From assembly GCA_021286965.1 (NCBI GenBank), contig JAJTBK010000526.1:1-10495 (forward strand): 10,495 bases of DNA, written 5' to 3'. The number at the start of each line of letters is the position of its first letter. Position 1 is the stretch's first letter. A program made the translations under genes and the position numbers. The notes under the pieces were generated by a model that saw only the letters and a list, made by a program, of their open reading frames with translations, did no database searches and had not been told where the DNA came from. Positions 1 through 4,583 of the stretch are shown here, piece after piece. Origin of the DNA: Comamonadaceae bacterium (GTDB lineage Bacteria; Pseudomonadota; Gammaproteobacteria; Burkholderiales; Burkholderiaceae_C).

Positions 1-1477
1 AGGTGGTGGCGCCGGCCGTTTTGCGCAGGGCCAGCTCCCGCGCCGCCGTCGTCTCCGGGCGCAATCCGGGGTCGCCCAATTCGTAGCTGTTGGTGGCCAT
101 GTGCAGGCCCTGGGCGTACAGCTCCTCGGCGCTGGGCAGGCGGCTGGCGTAGCTGGCGTTGGCCTGCACGGCGTAGCCGGGGCGCCATTGCCAGCGCGCC
201 TGCAGCGCCAGGGACGTGGCCTGGTGCGAGCCCTGCAGGCCCTTCTCGGGTGCGCTCACGCGCTGGCGCTCGTGGCGCAGCGCGGCCGTCCAGTGCCACT
301 GCTGCCAGCGGTATTCCTCCAGGGCGAAGAGGCCCAGGCGCTGCGTGCGGCTGGCGGGTACGTAAGCCTCCTCGCCCTCGGCGCTGAAGTCGCGCTGCAG
401 CAGTGTCATGCCCAGCAGGCCCTGCCAACCCGCCAGCGGCGCGTGTTGCAGCTCCAGGCGCAAGTCCTGCGCCCGGTTGCGAAAGGTGGTCATCACCTGC
501 CCCGCCTCGGCTTCATCGTGCTGGTAGTCGGTATGGCCCGCACGCAGGCGCAGGGCCTGCCAGCCAGGGGCCGGGTTGCGCCATTCACCGCGCAGATCCC
601 AGCGCTGGCTGTGCATGTCCACCTGGGGCGGCGCCGCCGCCTCCGGAGCCCCCTGCGCCAGGTCGCAGTGCAGCTGCAGGCCATGGGCATGGCAACCCTC
701 GTGCGCATGGTCGTGCCCGGGCAGGCCGTAGCGTGCCGTCTGGCGCGTATACGCCAGGCCCAGGTAACCCTGGGCGTGCAACCACGACAGGCCCAGGCTG
801 GCATCGTCGTTGCGCCCCCAACTGCCCGGCAAGCGCCGGCCAGCAGCCCAACCAGCGCCGACGGCGTAGTCACCCGCATCACGGGCCAAGGCCTGGACAT
901 GCCAGGCCAGCGCCCCCTCGCCCCCGGTGAGCGCGACGGCGCCGGTTTTTTCCCCGGCGTTGCTGCCCCAGAGCAGCTCGGCGCGGCCCTCGTGGCCTTG
1001 CGCCGGCAAGGCGGTGGGCACCTTGTCGTCCTGCACGTTGAGCACGCCGGCGGCCGGGTTGCCACCGTAGAGCAACGCCGCCGGCCCGCGCAGCAGCTCG
1101 ATCTGGCCCGCCAGCAGGGGCTCGACGGTAATGCGGTGATCCGGGCCGACGTTGGCGGCATCCTGCACCGGTGCCCCATCGCTGAGCACCGGCGTGCGTT
1201 CGCCCGTCATGCCGCGCAGCACCGGACGGTTGGCAGCAGCGCCAAAGGGGCTGGCATGGATACCAGGCTCGCCCGCCAGCGTCTCGCCCAGGGTAGCAGC
1301 GCGCTGGCGCTGCAGGGCCTCACCCTCCAGGATCAGGCTTGGCGTTGTCAGCTCGGGCGGCAGTGCACCGGCCGAGACCGTGAGCTCAGGCAAGGTGTCT
1401 TGGGATTCTTGGGCCTGCGCCGCCAGGCACAGGAAGGACAGCGCCCAGGCGGCGCGGGGAAAAAAGCGATCAGTCAT
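1..1477 (-). CDS. znuD: TonB-dependent outer-membrane receptor, ZnuD-like (zinc uptake), 3' end cut by the window
   Basis: An outer-membrane beta-barrel receptor that would import a metal, probably zinc, using TonB energy. The 492 visible codons contain no stop. Residues 1-22 form a signal peptide ending AQA. A TonB-box-like LPELTVSA follows at 29-36, then a plug domain (about 32-150) with RGMTGERTPVLSDGAP and IELLRGPAALLYGG, then barrel strands. ZnuD hallmarks are the plug motif PDH (112-114), which I recall as part of the Neisseria ZnuD zinc site, and a His/Cys-rich loop starting YGLPGHDHAHEGCHAHG (H255, H257, H259, C262, H264, H266, H270, C271). SRLPSAEELYAQG followed by ATNSYELG also fits. 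A ZnuD of about 700 residues would leave roughly 200 beyond the left edge. An in-frame ATG at 1492 is an alternative start. I prefer 1477 because it gives a cleaner signal peptide, although neither start has a strong ribosome site. The gene probably follows the small DUF2946-like gene in one transcript. Receptor family is near certain; zinc specificity is inferred from homology. Confidence 0.9.
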   Translation of the reverse strand, partial: MTDRFFPRAAWALSFLCLAAQAQESQDTLPELTVSAGALPPELTTPSLILEGEALQRQRAATLGETLAGEPGIHASPFGAAANRPVLRGMTGERTPVLSDGAPVQDAANVGPDHRITVEPLLAGQIELLRGPAALLYGGNPAAGVLNVQDDKVPTALPAQGHEGRAELLWGSNAGEKTGAVALTGGEGALAWHVQALARDAGDYAVGAGWAAGRRLPGSWGRNDDASLGLSWLHAQGYLGLAYTRQTARYGLPGHDHAHEGCHAHGLQLHCDLAQGAPEAAAPPQVDMHSQRWDLRGEWRNPAPGWQALRLRAGHTDYQHDEAEAGQVMTTFRNRAQDLRLELQHAPLAGWQGLLGMTLLQRDFSAEGEEAYVPASRTQRLGLFALEEYRWQQWHWTAALRHERQRVSAPEKGLQGSHQATSLALQARWQWRPGYAVQANASYASRLPSAEELYAQGLHMATNSYELGDPGLRPETTAARELALRKTAGATT

Positions 1478-1500
1478 CACAAACCAAACCATGACACCGC

Positions 1501-1553
1501 CCTGCCCGGCAGGCAGCCAGGCAGGCACGGCAACCTTGCAATGCCAGGCATTG
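1501..1553. promoter_or_regulatory. Two short perfect palindromes upstream of the receptor gene
   Basis: CCTGCC-C-GGCAGG (1501-1513) and CAATGCC-A-GGCATTG (1539-1553) are both perfect inverted repeats around a single central base. They share the core TGCCNGGCA, with centres 39 bases apart. They lie 24 to 76 bases before the receptor start, where operators usually sit. The one-base spacers make RNA hairpins unlikely, so protein-binding sites are the better guess. They do not look like the AT-rich Zur boxes I know, and I could not place a convincing sigma-70 promoter around them. Function unknown. Confidence 0.35.
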
Positions 1554-1555
1554 AA

Positions 1556-1610
1556 GGCAAAAAACGGGGCTAACGCTTGCCAATCAAGCGCTAGAAGCTA
1601 TCAAAAAAGG
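1556..1610 (-). repeat. Short interspersed repeat, intergenic copy
   Basis: Read on the minus strand, this 55-base element carries TAGCTTCTAGCGCTTG, a short loop, CAAGCGTTAG, then a C-rich patch and a T run ending in TTTGCC. It aligns over its whole length, with small gaps, to a second copy at 3555-3610; the two share the pattern AGCT-CT--CGCTTGA...GCG-TAG--CC--TTTGCC. I recall this type of sequence as frequent between genes in Comamonadaceae. It fills most of the 3' half of the gap between the small membrane-protein gene and the receptor gene, and its last ten bases overlap the 3' end of the small gene. Confidence 0.65.
1559..1594 (-). terminator. Terminator-like hairpin inside the repeat
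   Basis: On the minus strand CTAGCGCTTG (1594-1585) pairs with CAAGCGTTAG (1579-1570) in 9 of 10 positions around a 5-base loop. It is followed by CCCCG and six T residues (1564-1559). This resembles a Rho-independent terminator, but five bases separate stem and T run and the stem is only moderately GC-rich. It could stop or weaken transcription between the DUF2946-like gene and the receptor gene. It may equally be only the repeat's own symmetry. Confidence 0.4.
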
Positions 1611-1978
1611 AGTTTTGTGGGGGCCACCCAGGGCGGTGCCCGGGCATGAAAGGCACGCAACGGCGCGCTCTGCGGCGCCGCCGCCAGGGGCAACGTCCGT
1701 ACGGCGTCAGGCCACGGGCCGGGCAATGGCGGCGGCTGCCAGGACGGCGCACAGCCCTGGGTCAGTTGATCGAGCTGCTCACAATCTGCCGGACTGTGGC
1801 CGGCAAACAGGGCCGCCAGCCCCTCGGCGTGCTGCGTTGGCACGCTGCCCCCCGGTAGGTGCAGTACGCGGTGCATCTGCCCGACGCTGGGCGCCAGCAG
1901 CAACGCCAGCCACAGCCAGATCCAGACCCAACGGGGAGTCTGGCGGCGGCGAGCAAGGCGGTCAGTAGCAAACAGCAT
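1601..1978 (-). CDS. Small membrane-anchored protein, DUF2946-like, function unknown
   Basis: A 125-residue protein with a basic N-terminus (RLARRRQTPR), one hydrophobic segment at about 16-33 (WVWIWLWLALLLAP) and a periplasmic-looking tail holding possible metal ligands: H36, H40, H50, H61, C66 and C76, with the stretch LFAGHSPADCEQLDQL. The C-terminus carries ARAPP (112-116), like the A-R-x-P-P ending I associate with DUF2946-type proteins. The segment may be a signal peptide or an anchor. From memory, similar small proteins often precede ZnuD-like receptors in Burkholderiales, which suggests a role in metal delivery or sensing; that is inference. The ATG at 1978 puts the basic residues directly before the hydrophobic segment but has no clear ribosome site. 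An in-frame GTG at 2026 lies about 11 bases after an AGGAGG and is a real alternative. Reading frame likely genuine; family assignment moderate. Confidence 0.7.
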   Translation of the reverse strand: MLFATDRLARRRQTPRWVWIWLWLALLLAPSVGQMHRVLHLPGGSVPTQHAEGLAALFAGHSPADCEQLDQLTQGCAPSWQPPPLPGPWPDAVRTLPLAAAPQSAPLRAFHARAPPWVAPTKLLF

Positions 1979-2004
1979 GGCGGGCGGCGAGGATAACCCA
2001 GGGC

Positions 2005-2026
2005 GTGTGACATGCCCATGACGCAC
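2005..2026. promoter_or_regulatory. Imperfect palindrome before the DUF2946-like gene
   Basis: The 22 bases beginning GTGTGACATG and ending CATGACGCAC are self-complementary in 8 of 11 positions per half. They lie 27 bases upstream of the ATG at 1978, between msrA and the small gene, so they could be an operator for the metal-uptake pair. If translation starts at the GTG instead, the palindrome would be inside the coding region. Chance symmetry is quite possible. Confidence 0.2.
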
Positions 2027-2053
2027 GCCTGCAAGCCCCTCCTGCACCCGGCC

Positions 2054-2590
2054 TCAATGTGCAGTGTGCAGGCGTGCGGCAAACAGCGCCTGCACATGCG
2101 CCCGCTTGGGCTGCACCACCAGGGCGCAGTAGCGCTGCTCTGGCTGGCGCGCAAAGTAGTCCTGGTGGTAGTCCTCGGCAGGCCAGTACACGCGCAGGGG
2201 CTCGACCTCGGTGACGAGGGCCGCGCCATCGCGCCGCTGCGCCTGCAGCTGCTGCAACCACGCCCGGGCCTGGGCTTCTTGCATCGGGGTGGTGCAGTAA
2301 ATGCCGCTGCGGTACTGGGTGCCAACGTCATGGCCCTGGCGGTTGCGCTGGGTCGGATCGTGCGCGGCCATGAAAATCTCCAGCAACGCTTCCAGGCTGA
2401 CCTGGGCCGGATCGAATTGCACACGCACCACTTCGACGTAGCCGGTATCACCCTGGCAGACCTGCTCATACGTCGGCTGCGGCCCCCTGCCGTTGGCGTA
2501 GCCGCTTTCAACGGCAAGCACACCGCGCACCAAGGTGAACACGGCGTGCGTGCACCAAAAACAACCACCGCCTAAAACCACCGTTTCCAT
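2054..2590 (-). CDS. msrA: Peptide-methionine (S)-S-oxide reductase MsrA
   Basis: A 178-residue cytoplasmic repair enzyme that reduces methionine-S-sulfoxide in proteins, with electrons normally coming from thioredoxin. The family signature GGGCFWC stands at 7-13, with catalytic C10. PTY (Y41), the Glu of GDTGYVEVV (E53) and GTQYRS (Y93) match the residues that bind the sulfoxide in E. coli MsrA (Tyr82, Glu94, Tyr134). HDPTQRNRQGHDVGTQYRS (77-95) and WPAEDYHQDY are also typical. C45 and C155 are candidate recycling cysteines. The ATG at 2590 follows GGGAGAG and directly precedes the conserved core, so it is preferred over longer versions of the frame. Two differences stand out: CTHAVF where the family usually has Glu instead of His15, and TGYVE where TGHAE is usual. 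The gene is transcribed away from tetR and could lead into the two minus-strand genes below it. Confidence 0.95.
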   Translation of the reverse strand: METVVLGGGCFWCTHAVFTLVRGVLAVESGYANGRGPQPTYEQVCQGDTGYVEVVRVQFDPAQVSLEALLEIFMAAHDPTQRNRQGHDVGTQYRSGIYCTTPMQEAQARAWLQQLQAQRRDGAALVTEVEPLRVYWPAEDYHQDYFARQPEQRYCALVVQPKRAHVQALFAARLHTAH

Positions 2591-2644
2591 GCCACTCTCC
2601 CGATACCCTGGAAGGCTGAGCGTAGCGTTTTTGCCTTCTCTGCG

Positions 2645-2674
2645 TTGACGGCACGGCAAAGCCCCGGCTAGCAT
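2645..2674 (+). promoter_or_regulatory. Candidate sigma-70 promoter for the tetR-efflux operon
   Basis: TTGACG (2645-2650) matches the -35 consensus in five of six positions. After an 18-base spacer comes TAGCAT (2669-2674), a four-of-six -10 match. Transcription would start near 2681, about 20 bases before the TTG start and inside the palindrome at 2674-2695, so a repressor bound there would block it. Predicted by eye only. Confidence 0.45.
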
Positions 2675-2695
2675 TACTGACCCGTTAGTCAATAA
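2674..2695. promoter_or_regulatory. Candidate TetR-family operator
   Basis: TTACTGAC and GTCAATAA flank a six-base centre (CCGTTA) and are complementary in 7 of 8 positions. Many TetR-family repressors bind palindromes of this length with TGAC...GTCA halves just upstream of their own gene. The site touches the proposed -10 element and ends five bases before the tetR start codon. It is therefore well placed for autorepression of tetR together with the pump genes behind it. Confidence 0.55.
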
Positions 2696-2700
2696 GCACT

Positions 2701-3414
2701 TTGAATTCCTCCCCTGCCCCCCTCCCCGCTGCCCCGTCCACGCCGGGCGCCCCGGCCGACAACACGCGCCGCAGCCGCCGCAAAGACGCGCGCCCTGGCG
2801 AGCTGCTCGACGCCGCGCTCGACCTGTTCGTGGAAAAAGGCTTTGCCGCCACGCGGGTGGAGGAGGTGGCGGCGCGCGCCGGGGTCTCCAAGGGCACGCT
2901 GTTTTTGTATTTCCCAAGCAAGATCGAGCTCTTCAAAGCCGTGGTGCGGCACAACATTGCCGGGCGGTTTGACGAGTGGCGCGAGGAAATGCGCGATTTT
3001 GACGGCAGTTCGTGCGAATTGCTGCGCCACTGCTTTACGGTCTGGTGGCAGCGCATCGGCGCCACCAAGGCTTCGGGCATCACCAAGCTGATTCTGAGCG
3101 AGGCTGGCAACTTTCCGGAGCTGGCGCAGTTTTACCGCCAGGAAGTCATTGCCGTCGGCCAGGAGCTGATCCGCAACATCCTGCAGCGCGGCATGGCCAG
3201 CGGCGAGTTCCGCGCCATCGACCTGGACTACGCCATCTACCTGGTGATTGCGCCCATGATTTTCCTCATGACCTGGCGCCACTCCATCGGCATGTGCGTG
3301 CCCGACGCGCTCGGGCTCACGCCCGAAGAATTCATCGCCGTGCAGGTGGACAACCTGCTGCTGGGGCTGTGCACGCGCCCCGTTCCTGCCCCAACTTCTT
3401 CCTGCACACCATGA
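2701..3414 (+). CDS. TetR/AcrR-family transcriptional repressor of the efflux operon
   Basis: A 237-residue DNA-binding protein. After a Pro/Ala-rich tail and a basic patch (RRSRRKDAR, 23-31) comes the TetR helix-turn-helix at about 34-80, including LDLFVEKGFAATRVEEVAARAGVSKGTLFLYFPSK and the recognition helix around VSKGTLFLYF. The rest is the helical ligand-binding and dimer domain, containing FTVWWQRIGATKASGITKLI and LDYAIYLVIAPMIFLMTW. The start is TTG: a stop lies in frame just upstream (2686), and no other ATG, GTG or TTG occurs before the helix-turn-helix. No clear ribosome site precedes it, which suggests weak translation. The last codon overlaps the next gene as ATGA, so it probably represses the pump genes, with release by a pump substrate. 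The ligand cannot be told from sequence. Confidence 0.92.
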   Translation: MNSSPAPLPAAPSTPGAPADNTRRSRRKDARPGELLDAALDLFVEKGFAATRVEEVAARAGVSKGTLFLYFPSKIELFKAVVRHNIAGRFDEWREEMRDFDGSSCELLRHCFTVWWQRIGATKASGITKLILSEAGNFPELAQFYRQEVIAVGQELIRNILQRGMASGEFRAIDLDYAIYLVIAPMIFLMTWRHSIGMCVPDALGLTPEEFIAVQVDNLLLGLCTRPVPAPTSSCTP

Positions 3415-4577
3415 AACGCTGGACTCCCTGGGTGGCTGCGGCCATCGTCCTCGCACTGCTGGGCCATGGCGCCTGGCGCGCCGTCTCCGCCCGCAAAGCC
3501 CAGCAACAGGCCCAGGCAGCGCTGAGCCAGGAGCGCGCCCTGACGCCCATAATGCTACAAAAATCAGAGCTACTCACGCTTGAAGTACGGGCGCTAGAGG
3601 CCAATTTGCCTGTATCTGGCGTGCTGCACGCGCTGCACAGCGCCAGCATCAAGGCGCGTGTGCCGGGCGAGCTGCAGGGCCTGGCGCTGCGCGAGGGCGA
3701 CAGCGTGCGCGCCGGCCAGGAGGTCGCCCGCATCGATGCCACCGAATCCGCCGCCCGCCTGCGCCAGGCGCAGCAGCAGGCCGAGGCGGCGCAGGCGCAG
3801 GTCGAGATCGCGCGCCGCCAGCTCGACAACAACCGTGCCCTGGTCAGCCAGGGCTTTATTTCATCCACCGCGCTGCAAACCACCGAAGCCAACTGGCAGG
3901 CGGCGCAGGCCAACTGGCAAGCGGCCAACGCCGCCGCCGACGTGGCGCGCAAAGCGCTGCAGGACACGGTGCTGCGCAGCCCGATCAGCGGCCAGGTGGC
4001 GCAGCGCCTGGCGCAAAACGGCGAGCGCCTGGGGGTCGATGCCAAGGTGCTGGAGGTGGTCGATCTCTCGCGCCTGGAGCTCGAAGCCCTGATCGCCCCC
4101 GCCGATGCGCCCCTGCTGCGCCTGGGCCAGCAGGCGCAGCTGCAGCTCGAAGGCAGCACGCACCGCGTGAGTGCCACCCTGGTGCGCATCAACCCCAGCG
4201 CCCAGGCCGGCAGCCGCGCCCTGCCGGTGTACCTGGCGATCGATGCCGCCCAGGCCGGCGCCGCCCGCGCCCTGCTGCGCCAGGGCCTGTACGTGCAGGG
4301 GCTGCTGGCCACCGGCAGCACCCAGGCGCTGGCCCTGCCCGTGGCCGCCGTGCGCAACGACAAGCCCCAGCCCTACGTGCAAACCGTGGAAAACGGCAAG
4401 GTGGCGCACCGCACGGTGCAGCTGGGCGCGCGCAGCCAGATCGACGGCGCGCCCTGGGCCAGCGTGGCCGAGGGCCTGCAGCCCGGCGCCCAGGTGCTGC
4501 TTGGCGGCGTCGGCCTGCTGCGCGAGGGCACGCCGGTGCAGGCCGCCACCGACGACGGCGCCCCGGCGCAAAAGTGA
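3411..4577 (+). CDS. RND efflux pump periplasmic adaptor (membrane-fusion protein, HlyD/AcrA type)
   Basis: A 388-residue adaptor linking an inner-membrane RND pump to an outer-membrane channel. Residues 8-22 (VAAAIVLALLGHGAW) form an N-terminal membrane anchor, with no lipobox cysteine. A beta-strand region begins near 55, followed by half of the lipoyl domain (about 77-109, SIKARVPGELQGLALREGDSVRAGQEVARID). An Ala/Gln-rich alpha-helical hairpin spans about 112-185, then comes the second lipoyl half (LRSPISGQVAQRL, 188-200), the beta-barrel and the membrane-proximal domain. The ATG at 3411 overlaps the tetR stop (ATGA), implying coupled translation. The frame is open further upstream, but that part is the antisense-free shadow of tetR. 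Residues 47-69 are encoded by a stretch rich in codons rare elsewhere here (ATA, CTA three times, GTA twice, TCA, TTG) and contain a copy of the interspersed repeat. Pump class is clear; substrates unknown. Confidence 0.93.
   Translation: MKRWTPWVAAAIVLALLGHGAWRAVSARKAQQQAQAALSQERALTPIMLQKSELLTLEVRALEANLPVSGVLHALHSASIKARVPGELQGLALREGDSVRAGQEVARIDATESAARLRQAQQQAEAAQAQVEIARRQLDNNRALVSQGFISSTALQTTEANWQAAQANWQAANAAADVARKALQDTVLRSPISGQVAQRLAQNGERLGVDAKVLEVVDLSRLELEALIAPADAPLLRLGQQAQLQLEGSTHRVSATLVRINPSAQAGSRALPVYLAIDAAQAGAARALLRQGLYVQGLLATGSTQALALPVAAVRNDKPQPYVQTVENGKVAHRTVQLGARSQIDGAPWASVAEGLQPGAQVLLGGVGLLREGTPVQAATDDGAPAQK
3555..3610 (+). repeat. Interspersed repeat copy embedded in the adaptor coding sequence
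   Basis: This 56-base stretch, with landmarks AGAGCTACTCACGCTTGA and GGGCGCTAGAGGCCAATTTG, aligns to the minus-strand reading of the intergenic repeat at 1556-1610. It is read in frame as residues 49-67 (LQKSELLTLEVRALEANLP) without a stop. Local base composition and codon use are visibly more AT-rich than the flanking coding sequence. The encoded peptide takes the place of the first beta strand of the adaptor's barrel region, where relatives usually have a strand ending in a similar LPVSG. Confidence 0.65.
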
Positions 4578-4583
4578 GCCGCC

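Noticed and set aside
101..1573. A 490-codon open frame on the plus strand opposite the receptor gene
   Set aside because: The minus-strand frame gives a recognisable receptor with signal peptide, plug and ZnuD motifs. The plus-strand product is low-complexity (Ala, Gln, Arg, Gly, Val) with no domain, as expected for the antisense of GC-biased coding DNA.
1478..1600. Possible Zur box or B12 riboswitch before the receptor
   Set aside because: No AT-rich Zur-type palindrome and no B12-box-like conserved element could be found. Only the GC-rich palindromes and the repeat are visible.
2591..2917. Longer MsrA starting at 2917
   Set aside because: The extension would cross the tetR promoter and the start of tetR and is Arg/Pro-rich without homology. 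The ATG at 2590 has a GGGAGAG ribosome site and begins directly at the conserved core.
3012..3410. N-terminal extension of the adaptor protein back to an ATG at 3012
   Set aside because: The extra 133 residues lie within tetR in another frame and resemble no domain. The ATG at 3411 gives a normal membrane anchor and an ATGA overlap with tetR.
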